DNA of 64,000 nt from Hawksworthiomyces lignivorus (taxonomy: Eukaryota; Ascomycota; Sordariomycetes; Ophiostomatales; Ophiostomataceae). Numbering within the stretch: position 1 is the first letter of the stretch; every line of letters starts with the position of its first letter. The notes beneath the pieces are model-generated. The model ran no database searches and was not told the DNA's origin. It saw only the letters and a program-made list of their open reading frames with translations. Made by a program: the position numbers and the translations under genes. This document shows positions 22,302-34,241 of the stretch, piece after piece. The DNA is taken from NCBI GenBank assembly GCA_002917075.1, contig NTMA01000108.1, positions 62,001 through 126,000 on the forward strand, in the 5' to 3' direction.

Positions 22302-24474
22302 AGGCTTGGAGGGGGGGGGGGGGATTAGGTTTATATAGGGAAGGAAGCTCTGCAAGACAGAGGAGGTATGGGCTGCACGAGTCCCAAAGCTGCGGGAATA
22401 CGTTAGAGTAAGATTTTTACTGGCTGATGTTGCTATTGTTGGTTCTACCAAGCTTGGGGGGATGGGGGATGGGGGGTCGACTATCGCAACAGTCAAATCG
22501 ACGCTGACGATATTTGAGATAGTGGGGTAGAGCTATGTGGCGCCTTGTCGTATATATATCATTGGCGGACTAAGAGTGGCTACTGTCCCGCCGTCGCCTT
22601 GTGGTTGTATTTCTAATATGACGAACTAGAGTAATGGTGTATTAGAAGATAGCAGAATGACAGCGACCAATGCCACCCACACTGGGCTTTTGGGGTGCAG
22701 CAGCTGGGCAGGCCAGGGAGGCAATTCCATATTCCTTCTCAGTAGTATTACAAAACAACGCTGACACGAGGACGGGCTTCCCCGAGAGTCGCGCGTGCTG
22801 GACCGAACAAACACCGTCTCTTTTGGTCTCCCTTGTTTCCTGCCGACTAATAATGGTCCTACAGATGAGGAATCTCTTGAGGACCCAAAGGCCGGTGCGA
22901 ACTCGTCCGCAGTTCGCTGAGTAATATTTATTTCCTCTTGCAGATCTTCCTTCAGCGATCCGCACCGCATCAAACAGAGAAGCAGCCTTATTTCATAAAT
23001 CTACGATTCGACCGAGGAATTGAAGAACCCACTTTGAAAGCGATATATCGTTATTGACAAGTCAAGTACAGTTTTTATTTTTCTTATTTCAAATACCATC
23101 GGTAGTGTTACTTTGCATGTGCTATCGTGAGCTCCATCAGAGAATCTTTTATCTGTTACTCTGAGAAATTAGAGCCGCAAAGATGATAGAAGAAATCAAT
23201 CGCTGCTATCAAGCCAATTAGAAATTGGAAACCTCTACGAATATATTCCAAATTCCAGAAACAGCGGTGATGAGAGAATCGTCGTTTGCAGACGACAATG
23301 CATTTTCCGTAGCATTCGCCATGCCTCGGTTAACAGCGCTCCAACTCGGGACGTTCATTTGCAGGCTCTCGTATTATTTGCATTTCCAAGTCGCCATGCA
23401 CCATCTGTGTTACACCGTCAGTTGAACTGCGCTCCCAAAGAAAATTCTATGGCCTTTCTCAATCTCACCGCTTTGTAGCCCAAGACAAGACTGGCATTGA
23501 CATATATGCTCTCACAGGTGGTCTCTCGTAGAATAGCTGAAGCAGTGCCCATTTTCATGATTATACGAGTCGGTATTAGACACCATCCTATGCATGGTGT
23601 GGTCCTGTACTGACAGGATTTTATCCTTTCACGACTCTGGGTGATCGTCTTCTGTACTTGTTGTGTTTGTTTAAGATGCATCATTCGAATATGCCTAAAC
23701 GGAAAAGATTGAAGTTAATTCATCTAAACGATGCCATTTCCTCTTTCCACTGACTTTTCTAGTTATTTACAGGGAAATCCCATCGCATCTCACGACCAGG
23801 AGATGCTACTTGACGCCATTAGACCATACAGGCCACAGAAACTCTACAAATGCTGCATGATGTGAACGTTATTCACAGCAACTCAACGTCTATGTGCCTG
23901 GTTTAGCTTGTAAGTCTACCGACGAGCGGCGTATCATTTGTGCGATAGATATCGATTTACAGCGCCTAGCTGGAGAATAGTTTTATTCTGGGGTCGGTGG
24001 TGTATGCGATCATGATGAGAATGATGACCAAGTAGAGCAGCTGTGCAAAGAGAAGCAACGCCCCAATGTGCTTTGGCCTGCCTACAGTATGGTAATTTGT
24101 GGCTATCGGAATGGCAGATTAACAATGTCAGAACAAGTTTCTTGACCTGCTGGCAACACTGTATACTGATATCGTAGAATTATCTCAAAAGTAACTTTTA
24201 TTGAGCGCACGGTGTGAGCAAAATGTGCGAGGAAGATTAAAAAAATGTCAAAAATTCTCAAAAATTCTTTATTTTATAGCGTCTCATACATGAGTGTAAA
24301 TGTTTTGAAGCATACAAACATCTTCGTAGGACTCGCATTCACTTCCCTGTTAAACTCATCGTGTGTGCCTTTTGAAAAATCTCATCACTCTCGTGCGCCT
24401 CATACTTTTATCGTTTTCTACTATTGACTCTTTTCCTTCACCCAAGTCAGACGACCAAGTTCCTACTTCGAAGA
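22302..24474. other. 2.2-kb AT-rich spacer between divergent genes
   Basis: Contains a G13 tract at 22311-22323, only 9 nt upstream of the long-form glr1 start, so it lies in that leader if transcription begins further up. The remainder is AT-rich, with scattered frames below 120 codons and no motif. It must hold the promoters of glr1 (minus) and of the F-box gene (plus). Confidence 0.5.
22311..22323. repeat. G13 homopolymer in the glr1 leader
   Basis: Thirteen consecutive G on the plus strand (C13 on the glr1 sense strand), centred about 16 bp upstream of the glr1 ATG at 22301. Confidence 0.9.
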
Positions 24475-25530
24475 ATGGGGGAGGGCGCACATTTATTGAA
24501 ACATGAGCTGCGTTTCTCTGAGCTGCCGCTCGAGATTTTGCTGCTCGTTGTGGAATGTCTCGATAACGCCTCCATCGTTGCTGTGATTCTGACATGCTGG
24601 AAGCTATATAGCTGCCGTAAGCATATCCACAATGCTGCCGTGGAACCCGCAATGCGCACGCGAGAGGAAAAGCTTCGCATCCTGGCGCTTATAGGGAAGG
24701 ACATGCCGGGCTCGCATACCTGCGAACACTGCATTAGGCTGCATAAGGACAAGTGTATCATCAAATATCCTACGACTGCACCTTTTTGCGAACACCCGCT
24801 GGAAGCGAGAGAGGGACTGGTCTGCAATGCATGCTACCCGGATGCGTCTCGAGCAACCTTCCGGTATCTTAGCAGCAGCGGACTCCTCATGCTTGCGATT
24901 CACCAAAGCGACGCAGAGCTCGTCACCATCCTCCGGGACCGGCAAAACAACCATATGAGAACGAGAGTTTGTTGGAGTATCCGTATCGTGGATGGCGAGT
25001 TCTTGCTCACGTGGACCGTGAATTTCCTCTGTCGTGGGACACCGCTGAGCTTGCTGCAAATGATATCGGACTGGCGCAAATCCCGTATCTGTCCGCATCT
25101 GTGGGGTACAGGCTCCGACAGTTGGCCGTTTTTGACCGATTTAGAGTACACCGCAGATTTGGCTCTGTTCGCACGATTAGCTCCTTCATATCCGCGACTC
25201 GATACCGGAACTACCTTTCGGTCATGCCGGACATGCATGACCGACTATGCAACCAAAGTTACGGTGTGGGGCCTCGACAACTTGTGGACGGTAAAACTCG
25301 CGACATACCACAAGTTAAACTCGCTTCAGCTGCCGTCTTCGTGGGATTGGCCTGCTCAGAAATGCCAGGAGAACGGAAGATTTCTTACCTCGCTCAGCAA
25401 GCCTGAGTACGGACTGGGGAGCGTGAGGCGGCTTTGGCAAAAGATAAATGACGGCGTAGAAGATAGTATAGATGATGGCATAGCAGGTGAGGCTGCCCAA
25501 AGGTGGGAATGGGCATCACCACAGCTATAG
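24475..25530 (+). CDS. F-box protein, fungal type
   Basis: Predicted 351 residues, single exon, from the ATG at 24475; the frame upstream to 24424 opens with TTG. The F-box lies at about residues 14-50: FSELPLEILLLVVECLDNASIVAVILTCWKLY has the usual LPxEIL start and the later hydrophobic/aromatic pattern that binds Skp1. F-box proteins bring substrates to SCF ubiquitin ligases (family knowledge). After it come Cys pairs (CEHCIRLHKDKC, CNACY, CRTCMTDY) that might bind a metal, and the segment TFRSCRTCMTDYATKVTV near residue 250, a pattern common in large fungal F-box families without an assigned partner. No WD40 or leucine-rich repeats follow, so the substrate-binding part is unknown. Codon bias is weak, typical of the expanding, lineage-specific members of this family. 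Confidence 0.75.
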   Translation: MGEGAHLLKHELRFSELPLEILLLVVECLDNASIVAVILTCWKLYSCRKHIHNAAVEPAMRTREEKLRILALIGKDMPGSHTCEHCIRLHKDKCIIKYPTTAPFCEHPLEAREGLVCNACYPDASRATFRYLSSSGLLMLAIHQSDAELVTILRDRQNNHMRTRVCWSIRIVDGEFLLTWTVNFLCRGTPLSLLQMISDWRKSRICPHLWGTGSDSWPFLTDLEYTADLALFARLAPSYPRLDTGTTFRSCRTCMTDYATKVTVWGLDNLWTVKLATYHKLNSLQLPSSWDWPAQKCQENGRFLTSLSKPEYGLGSVRRLWQKINDGVEDSIDDGIAGEAAQRWEWASPQL

Positions 25531-25990
25531 TTTGCCAAGCCTGCCATTGATCGAAGAGTTAGATAGCAGGGAGAAAAAAGCATCGGCAAGGAGGCCTGGG
25601 TAGGACATCGCATCCGCAACTCTGTTATCAGACTCGCGCTCATAAAGCTGAGAAATGTGCTTTTATCGATTTTTCTTCCGCCTTAGGTGGCGGAATTGAC
25701 TTCATTTATATTTATATAGTTGTTCAAAAGCATTAAAATGGAAAAAGAATTTGTTATGATGTTGATGCTCTTGGTGGTCAACAGGGAAAAGAGAAAATGC
25801 GCGCTGCTGATTGGACAGTTCGATCTTGAAAGCGGCTTGGTGAAATATCCTCGCGACTAGAATGCGATTACGTTCCTAAATGCATCAACGCAAAATGCGA
25901 CTAGACGGAATCTCAGAGCATAAAACTACATCACTCTGACGAAAGTAAAACAGGCTGTTAAGACCAGAATTAGAGAAGTTGCTGACGCCC
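25531..25990. other. Intergenic spacer upstream of cce1
   Basis: 460 bp of AT-rich sequence between two plus-strand genes. It contains the cce1 promoter; nothing else seen. Confidence 0.5.
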
Positions 25991-27247
25991 ATGGTGTCTA
26001 GGCTGAGCGTGGCATTGCGGGCCCAGACTCGGCTTCCTCAGACACCAATCGCTGCTCGACGTCTCTGTCGGGCTCAAGTATGCAAGCGCCAGTACGCGAC
26101 GGGAAAGAGAAATAATGGCCAGGACGACAGTGAGAACGGAGATGTGAGACACTTATCTCTTCCTCCCCTGGGTCTGCGCCCGCTTCGGGACATCGCTCTC
26201 TTATGTGGCCGCAGCTCTACAGGCACGAAATCTGTTCTTCGCGCAGATATAGAGGCTGTTCTCGACGGTAAAGAATGTGCAGATAGTCTTAACCTAGACG
26301 CAACTACGGCCGCGTCTCCCCTCCGCATTCTCTCGATCGACATGGGCGTGCGCAACTTGGCGTACTGCCTGCTTCAGGTGAACCCGAGCTCCGCAGGGCC
26401 AGATGCCGCAGTGCCTCGGCTGGCAGCCTGGGAGCGCCTGTCGCTGATCGGGGGCGAGGAGAAGAGCAGCGGCGACAGCGGCACTGGAAGCAGTGCGAAT
26501 ACGGGGACAAGCGAGAAGATGGCGTCGGCGGCGGCGAAGCTGCCCTCTTCGGTCTTTTCGCCGCCTGTGATGGCGGCCGCGGCCGCGCGCCTGGTCCGCG
26601 ACCGCCTGCTCCCGCTGGCACCGTCGCACGTGCTCATCGAGCGCCAGCGCTTCCGGTCGGGCGGGGGCGCGGCGGTGCTCGAGTGGACGGTGCGGGTCAA
26701 CTCGCTGGAGGCGATGCTGCACGGCGTGCTGGCCTACGAGAAGCTGGACGGGCGCGCCGGCGGCGGCGGCGATGGCGGCGACGGCAGCCCCGTGCAGAGC
26801 ATCCAGGCAGTCAGCCCGCAGCGCGTCTCGCAGTTCCTGCTGCGCGGCAGCTTTCCAGGCTGGGGGCTGCCGGTGGAGACCAGCAGAGACGCGGACATCA
26901 AAGACGTCAAGGAAGCATTTGTGGCCAGCCTTCTGCGCCCGGCACAAGGCCAGCCAGCCGGGACCCCGCCGCTAGCCTACGACGCGAGCGTCCGGGAGAT
27001 GGTAGATGCGTACCTGCTGCGCTGGGACGCAAAGCAGAAAAGAAAGAGTCCCAAAACGACGCTATCGCGCAAGGCGGCTGCTGCGTCGGAAGCCGGCGAT
27101 GCGCCCCAGACCGTCCTTAGCAAAATCGACGACCTAGCGGACTGCGTCGCACAGGGGCTTATCTGGTTGGAGTGGGAGCGAAACAAGGCCCTTCTACGAC
27201 AACATGGGGCTGACTTTCTGCTAGCCCAGAAGCAGCTACCAAGCTAA
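25991..27247 (+). CDS. cce1: Mitochondrial Holliday-junction resolvase Cce1/Ydc2
   Basis: Endonuclease of the RuvC fold that resolves four-way junctions in mitochondrial DNA and so helps segregate mtDNA. Predicted 418 residues, single exon, ATG at 25991 (the frame reaches 25979 only by TTG). Residues 1-40 are Arg/Ala/Gln-rich with no acidic residue, a mitochondrial targeting sequence. Residues about 58-95 resemble the SAP-like helical motif that precedes the nuclease in this family. Nuclease motifs: ILSIDMGVRNLAYC with the first catalytic Asp at 117, HVLIERQRFRSGGG with the catalytic Glu near 213, the family-specific EWTVRVNSLEAMLHGVL, and the C-terminal DDLADCVAQGLIWLEWERN with acidic residues 380, 381 and 384. 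A Ser/Gly/Ala-rich insert near 155-190 and a Gly-rich loop near 255 make it longer than the yeast enzyme. Confidence 0.93.
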   Translation: MVSRLSVALRAQTRLPQTPIAARRLCRAQVCKRQYATGKRNNGQDDSENGDVRHLSLPPLGLRPLRDIALLCGRSSTGTKSVLRADIEAVLDGKECADSLNLDATTAASPLRILSIDMGVRNLAYCLLQVNPSSAGPDAAVPRLAAWERLSLIGGEEKSSGDSGTGSSANTGTSEKMASAAAKLPSSVFSPPVMAAAAARLVRDRLLPLAPSHVLIERQRFRSGGGAAVLEWTVRVNSLEAMLHGVLAYEKLDGRAGGGGDGGDGSPVQSIQAVSPQRVSQFLLRGSFPGWGLPVETSRDADIKDVKEAFVASLLRPAQGQPAGTPPLAYDASVREMVDAYLLRWDAKQKRKSPKTTLSRKAAAASEAGDAPQTVLSKIDDLADCVAQGLIWLEWERNKALLRQHGADFLLAQKQLPS

Positions 27248-30200
27248 TCCATAACTTCCTCTCGCGAGCCTCTCAAAACCATGTCGCTAGGATGGGTTCA
27301 ACGACAGACGTGAGGCATATGAAAGCTTGCTTCTGAAGACTCTGCTGGTCTTCCGCAATAGGACTCACTACATTCCTTACCCTTAGCGGCTGCAAGGAAG
27401 CCTTGCAAGCAGGGCCGAGTCAGAAGACCGTTGCAGCAGCTTTTTCAATCCGAGGTTGTTTCGTCAGCTCATGATCGCATATCGCTGTATGCTTATTTGT
27501 GCCACATGCTTGTCCTTATCAAAACCTCTGGTGATCCAGATAATGGCGTCAAACAGGCTGCCTTGAGGGACATGAGCTATGTTGGCAAAAGGAGCTTCCA
27601 AAAATGGAACCGTCAGCTGAGACGGTGGCTTGCTAACACGCTGCTACCGCAGGGAAGAGGGCCATGTGGGAAATATGCCGATTCGGTCGCGCGTGGGTCC
27701 CACGGGAACGGGTCCGAATGAAGGAACTCAGATGTTTATGATGTGTTAGCTGGATCTGTATGTTACCGCGGCTTAGAATGTTTTACGAATTTACAGGGTG
27801 TAAAGGTTTTGTTTCGTGTGTACGGCGGGATTCTCCTTGCTTGATCTCTGGAACCAGCTCAAACTGCAATCCTTTGATTGCTACTACGCTACATCGAATC
27901 CAAACATAGCTACACGTATGACAACTTTCTGCTGCGGCAACTGTGTTGGTCTCATCTGCGGCGAAATGGTTTTTTTTTTTTTTTTTTTTTTCATCGCGAC
28001 AAGCGTTGAATTGATCGAAAAAGCACGGCCGCCATAAGGCCAATCGACAAGCAAACGAAAATTGGAGACGATCCCTGGGACTGTGAGCCGTGCCTATGGT
28101 TGGCGGCATACTGGCAATCCGACGTTGTTGCTTTCGGGTTCTGAAACGAGAAGCGCCATCCGAGAGAAACAGGGCACACACATGGGGCACAGTTCCCGCC
28201 ACTGGTACTGTGATCTTTCGTATTTCGCGATCGTATTTTAATGTCGCCGCTATCGCTCTGTCTTAAGCCTACCAGGTCAATATGTTGTCCATGCATTGAA
28301 GAACTCAACTCGTGCCCGCTCAATTTTCTTCATGTGCCAACGGGGAGGTTTAAGGTCCAGTTGTCCCTCATCTTCCGTAGCAACACCGTAGATGACGGGG
28401 CCCGCGCCAGCCGCAATAGAGGAACAAAAAAAAAAAAAAATTAAAGCACTGCCACTATATCGGGCTGTTTTATATTCTATACGTTTTGTTTTATATGTAT
28501 GATGCCTTCCTAAGTACTTCCAGCATCGGCAATGGCCGAACAGCTGAGCCGCGGTATGAGATATACACTGAGATAACCAGAGACGATTCTCTTTCGTCTG
28601 GAGCTTGCCCTGGCAATGGACTTTAAACTCTCCGTCTTGACGGATTTCAAGGTTGGACGCCAAACTTAAAATGCAAAGAAAAAAGAAGACAAAGAGAAAG
28701 TAAAAGGGAACAAAAAAAATTACGAGCAAAACAGCAGTCCGTGTCTGGGGAAGACATGTGGTGCGTCTTCTGGACCTCTTTAAAGTTTCAGGTTTCAGAA
28801 AGGAGGCGCTTCGTCCTGCATCGAGACGTCCCCGCCTTCTCTTTCTTGACACACGTAACGCAGGCGGTCCAAACAAAACTCACACTCTGACCTACCGCCT
28901 TCACACCATCCGCACCACACCACCCAAACAGGAAACGCCATTACTAGGACGGCCGAAGCCTCCGTTGTGGTACCTGCAGGACACTAAACGAGATCCGTGG
29001 AAGACGGGAAAACTGGGGGAGGACAGCAGGTCGTCTAGCAGCTGGAATCGCTGTGGGCAATTGGTGGGCAAATTGGTGGGCATTGTACACGTAAACTCGA
29101 ATACAGTGTTTCAGAATTACCGCACTGTCTTTGGGTCATCACTCGCACATAGTGGCATCCTGGGTCGATTGCATCGAGATTATAATGCATGATAGGAAGA
29201 TGAATGGCAAGCCTCTAAAATCAGTTTCGGTAATTGGGCTTTTTTCGTTTAATTTTTGTCTATCTTTTTTTTCTTGAATTCTCAGTGATCTCGGTCGACA
29301 ATTTGGTATCGCTGAGTACCCATGTCTCGGCAGAGGATTTTTATTGTAGCACTGTGCGTGCGTACATACGTACGGGTTCTCTCCCAGTATGACGGATCAG
29401 AACGTGCGCTAGTGCAGTAGTTGCCAGAGCTTGTTCCCGTAGGTGCGTTCGAACTCCTTATGGAGCAGCTGTAATACACACCACATGTGGACTCGTGCAA
29501 ATCCACTGCCTAAGCGTGCTAAGGTACTCGTATACAACTGAACGCCCACTCCCGCACCCTTATTCGCTATGGTCCTTCCGCAACCCCCTTGTCCAGCTGT
29601 CTCTGAATGCGTCGATAGCCTCTCGCTCTTTCCCCACCCCGCCCCCTTTTTTGCAGGAGAGTTTTTTTTTTTCCTTTGCCTCTGGGTAGCGGATGCATGT
29701 CAGTCACCCTTGTAATGTTCCTTTTTTCCATCCTTCTTTCCCTTTTCGAGTCGTAAGGTTTCCCTTACTAGTACTTTTCCTCGCGCCGTCGTACTCCGTA
29801 TTGCTCCGTACCTTCTCTATGGGTACTACTATCTCCCCTGTGACAGCGCGGCTGCTTCCTTCTGAGGCTCTATATTTCTGATTGTCACTGCCAACTGCTA
29901 CCCAACAGGTGCTATTGGGCCTCTACGGCGGCACCTTCCCTGTCTCGCGCTCTGTCTGCGGTGCCCTTCGTGCCCCTTCCTCCTTTTCCAGGCCGCTCGT
30001 TTCTTCCGGCAAATCTTCAACGCTATTTCCTTTGATCTTTCTTCCAGCAAGGAATTCTCTCTCCCGTCAAACCGTCTTATGTTTCTAGTTTTTTCTTAAT
30101 ATTGGTCTTCGTTTTGGAGTGTCTTGTTTTGCTCTTGTTCGTCTTTTATCCTCTTCGCTTTGTCTCTCGCCGCCCTTCTCCTCCACATTCTTAATTTTTT

Positions 30201-30728
30201 TTTTGGGGTGCTTTGCTCTCCTCTCCTCTCTCTGTCTCGCTGCATCAGCTTCACACCCCCCTTCCCAAATTTAGTATCCCCTAAATTCCATCGACTATCG
30301 ACCATCGCCACGCCCTCCACTCGCATGCGTCATTTAGTCTAGCTTTTGGTCTCGAATGGGCTTCTGCGGTTGTCTGCAGGCTTAGGCAGGCCTTTTTCTT
30401 TTCTTTTCTGCTGGCCCTTTGTAGCCTGTCTGTTGGAATCTACAAAGAGCTGGGCCGCCGCGACAGGGCTGTCTTTTGCCCATTTTGAAAGGAAAAGGGG
30501 TCGAGTCACAGAAACTTTACCGAAAGGCTCCCTTTTAGAGTTTCCTTTCGTCGCGACTCGCTTGGCCTCGATCTATTCTGCTCTTCGATCTGTCACCAGC
30601 CCTTTTTCCACGATAGAGCCCAGGCGATCGGACACCGACGATTGACTTCATTGGGTCCTTGCGGCTCATCCTCCTCTCTCCTCTTCCTCGCTGCTCCGCC
30701 ATCATTTCCTTCGACTATCTAATCAGCT
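27248..30728. other. 3.5-kb spacer and long CT-rich leader of sog2
   Basis: 27.25-29.5 kb is AT-rich with a T22 run at 27970-27991 and an A-run near 28428. A 199-codon minus frame at 28277-28876 has a non-coding look (poly-Phe from T-runs) and is not supported. From about 29.5 to 30.72 kb the plus strand is strongly CT-rich and contains several short ATG-initiated frames, consistent with a long untranslated leader for the gene at 30729. Confidence 0.5.
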
Positions 30729-33700
30729 ATGGACCGACTAGAGCGGCCAGACCGGACAGGCCTGCCGCTCGGCACCGCAACGCAGTCCTCCGCTCGAGGA
30801 TTGCCTGAGAATCCTGCCCAAGGTCGTCGCGTGCCCGTTCCGAGCAGCAACACCGTCCCTGTTCCACCGCTACCTACAAACCTTGCTACCGCTGCAGGGA
30901 TTTCCTCTGCCTCTAGTATCCCAATACCTCCGCCTCTGCCACCCATGCTCAATATGCGCGGCACCACTTCCAACCCAACCCTGACAGCCTCGGCGCCAAT
31001 CGCCGCCAGCCAGGTCATCGCCCTCGCTCGCGAAGCGATGAAGGAAGCATTGCGACACACCGATCAGCAAGCCGGCGATGGGAATGATGTTAGCAACGAG
31101 CTTAAACCAGGTCTCACCATCGACCTGAGTCGCAAGAATATCCAGAAGCTGCCTGACGAGGTTGTTGACATCATTATGAACAAGCTGGAACGGTAAATCA
31201 GAGCCCTTCTCCATCTTTCCCCCTTTATTGGCGAGTGTCACTTGCATCGTTATGCCGTATGAAATCCGGCTGCTAACCCGTACTTTCTCTGCAGGCTCGC
31301 ACTATCTCATAATAAGTTGTCGGGCTTCCCTGCCAGATTTGCCGAATGCTCTTCGCTGCGTTATCTCAATGTTCGAAACAACGACATAAGAGACTTTCCT
31401 CTTCCTGTAAGCATATGCGCGCATGCCACGTCAACGCTGAGATATTTCTTCTTAGTCACACGACTCCCTCCCTTGCTCTTAAATTCCACCCTCTCCTACT
31501 CCACCACATTTACTTTCTCCCAACTATAATCCCCTATTGAAGTATTACGCCTAATTCAATGTATATAGCTGTGCGACCTTCGATCCCTTGAAATCCTCGA
31601 TCTAGGACGCAACAAACTCCGAGTCTTGCCCCCTGACATTGTCAAGTTGACCTCCTTGAAAGTTTTCGCCGTACAGAAGAACCGCATTGAAGAGCTGCCG
31701 CTATGTCTGGCTGATATGGCCTCGCTGCAGATGCTAAAGCTTGACGGTAATCCCATCCGCTTTCCGCCACCTGAAGTGTTTCAGGTACAGGCGAGCAGCC
31801 CGCCCAACGAAGGCTACTTGAAAGAGAGTGAAGTGACGGAGGTGACAATAACGTCGCATGTCAAAAAGTTCCTCAAGCAGGCTATGCTTAACGGACGTGC
31901 TGAGGCAGCCGCAACCGCTCCTGCACTAGGTTCTGCGGGTGCTGGTGCAAATGGCCCGCCATCCGGCCCGTCTTCTAGTAACGGCTCAGGCAGCGGGCCC
32001 TCATTGAATGGGCTCTCTATTTCGATGGGCGGTACCTCGGACACCCCTACAGATGACTCGTCAGATCCCCTTGAGCCGCCGCGTCTCCTTCCGGCGAAGC
32101 GTGTCACGAGTGGCCGCTTCCCAATCAAAGTGAACGGCGCAGAAGTTGGCGATCTGCGTTCTCCAGGCCAATCTCGCCCTCCTCCGATCCCAACTCGTTC
32201 ACACTACCGTGGCCTATCTCAGCAGAACACGGCCGTCCGACGTCCCGGCGTCATGCCTCTGACGATTGGCAGCGTTAATGAGCGTGTTCGAAGCAACTCT
32301 GAAACTACATTGCTCCCCGCCCCGCGTGGAGACCGCCCTGTCGATCGTCCTGGGGAACGTTCTCGACGGATGGGAATTGTATCGAAGAAAGCCCAAGAAC
32401 TTGGCACTCTTGACGAAATAGAAGTGAACAATCGCTTTAGTCACTATCGCGGCCTTAGTCACGGTTCTGCAATGACGGGTAATCCCGCGGGGCAAGCCGT
32501 GATTGCAGCCGATGCAAAGAGTCCAGCCAGTCCCATGTCTGAACTCTCCATGCAGCGACCCATCTACGTCCGCCGTCTTTCCATCTTGCCAGAGCGGCGG
32601 CGCGAATCCAAATACTGCGATCCTGTAGTTGAAGCTGCTAAGGGCGTCCTTTACTCAGTCTTCCAGATCCACCCGATGATTCAGATGCTGATGAGCCTCG
32701 CCAATGATGGCACTGCGCGGCGATCGAGTCTCGAAATCGTATTCTACAATACGAACTCGCATGTTCAGCAGCTAGAGCGTGAGATTCAGCGTCACGAACT
32801 AGCCGTGGACGCCGGGGAACTCAGTAATCTGGAGAACGAAAACGTCCACCGCGCTTGCGTCACCTTACTTCACGCCTACGACCACATTTGCTCGCTTCTC
32901 ATGGCGAACGTTGAACTTTTCCTCGATAATGGTGACCCTCGCTACATGCGCACGTTATTGTTGCAATTATACCACAGCATTATGGAGCTTCGCGTAGCCT
33001 CTGCTGGGACAGTTACATCGCAGGGATACAGGAAATCGGCCACGAACGGCTCGATCGATCGTTCTGCCACGAACACCATTTCCGTAGGAGACACGATCAA
33101 GCCGATGTTGCCGCCGTCACTTCCGCACTCCCGGGACACGTCAGTTATGTCAACACCAACGGCAGAGCGGCCGGGCCTTGCAGTGTCGAGAGGTGTGAGG
33201 GCAGGCAGTGTATCTCACAACCCGAGCAACTTGCGAGTTGCTACCGAATTGCCGCTTCCAGGACCCATTCCTTTTATTAACGGGACCGGCCGAACAGCAA
33301 CAATCACTTCTGCGACTCCGCGATCGGGTGAGTCGTTTGCATCAACGAGCAGCCGTGGTGTTCCGACTGCCGACTTCACCGAGGAAGACCGTATGTTCGA
33401 GAGGATCTTCCTGTCACTGCAAAAGTCGACTGATGTAGCGCTGCGTCTGCTGCCCAGCCTAAGCAGCCAGTATGCGGCAGCCTTGCGTGTGGCAATGGCC
33501 CAACGAGCACCGGAACAGATCACGCAGGATTGGCGAATTCTTCTCGGGAAATGTGCTATAGCGATCCAACACACCGAGACTCTGAAGAGCCGACTCTCTA
33601 ATATCAAACTAAAGGAGCCGGGCGTGCGGTGGCAGGATGCATTCTGGAATCTATGCATCAATTTCTTCGACGCATGGTATGGTTTCGCCCGTATGATTCG

Positions 33701-34241
33701 TGACTCTCCCAGCACAATCCAATTGCCACTGGACACACGGGTGCGGCTTCGACCATTGCATCAGTGCATCAAAGATACCATGAGGTTGATTCTACGGTCA
33801 CCTTGGTCGTATACGCTGAGGCAGTCATCGCTGTTGGCGAGCACGACAAGCCCACTCAGCGGTGGTAGCGGTGTGGGTAGTGTTCTCAGCGTCGGAAGTG
33901 GCGGCAGCCAGACCATTCAGCTACCTATGACACCGCAGAGCGCGGCACTTGGCCCGGCCGTCCAGGCAACTGTGCCATCTACTCCACAAAGTGCGTCGTT
34001 TGCCAACGCATTTTCTGGGAATGTATTTGAGCGAGCCGACGCCTTGATTTCATCTGGTGGTATCTCAATGTCGCGTGCCGGAACGCTCTCTTCTAATTCT
34101 GGATCTTCGGGTCTAAACTCGATCAATAGCACACTTTCGGCGCACGCAGACGGTACCATGACACCATCATCCATGCTGAGTCCTGGTCCACTTGGTCCTT
34201 TGCCATTCCGATTAAATAATGGCAGCAAAATTGCCTTTTAA
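30729..34241 (+). CDS. sog2: Sog2-family leucine-rich-repeat protein of the RAM network
   Basis: Sog2 works with the NDR kinase Cbk1, Mob2, Kic1, Tao3 and Hym1 in the RAM/MOR pathway that controls polarised growth and cell separation (family knowledge). Three exons: 30729-31192, 31295-31406 and 31569-34241; introns of 102 bp (GTAAAT donor, gctaac branch point, CAG) and 162 bp (GTAAGC, TAG). Product 1082 residues. The N-terminal 125 residues are Pro/Ser/Thr-rich. Leucine-rich repeats run from about 130 to 240 and include IDLSRKNIQKLPDEV, LALSHNKLSGFP, YLNVRNNDIRDFP, ILDLGRNKLRVLP and MLKLDGNPIRFPP. A disordered Ser/Pro region follows, then the helical Sog2 domain from about residue 450 (RRESKYCDPVVEAAKGVLYSVF, VHRACVTLLHAYDHICSLLMANV), continuing near 700-850 (EEDRMFERIFLSLQKSTDVALRLLPSL, FWNLCINFFDAWYGFARMI). 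The start ATG follows a CT-rich leader of more than 1 kb. Confidence 0.93.

Noticed and set aside
22302..22496. In-frame N-terminal extension of glutathione reductase
   Set aside because: It begins with TTG, runs through a G13 tract and adds no targeting-like sequence; the ATG at 22301 starts a convincing presequence.
26294..26947. 217-codon minus-strand frame opposite cce1
   Set aside because: Antisense to the catalytic part of a well-supported gene; composition (Arg, Ala, His, Gln) is typical of shadow frames.
28277..28876. 199-codon minus-strand frame
   Set aside because: Contains Phe runs from T-tracts, no domain, and lies in AT-rich spacer.
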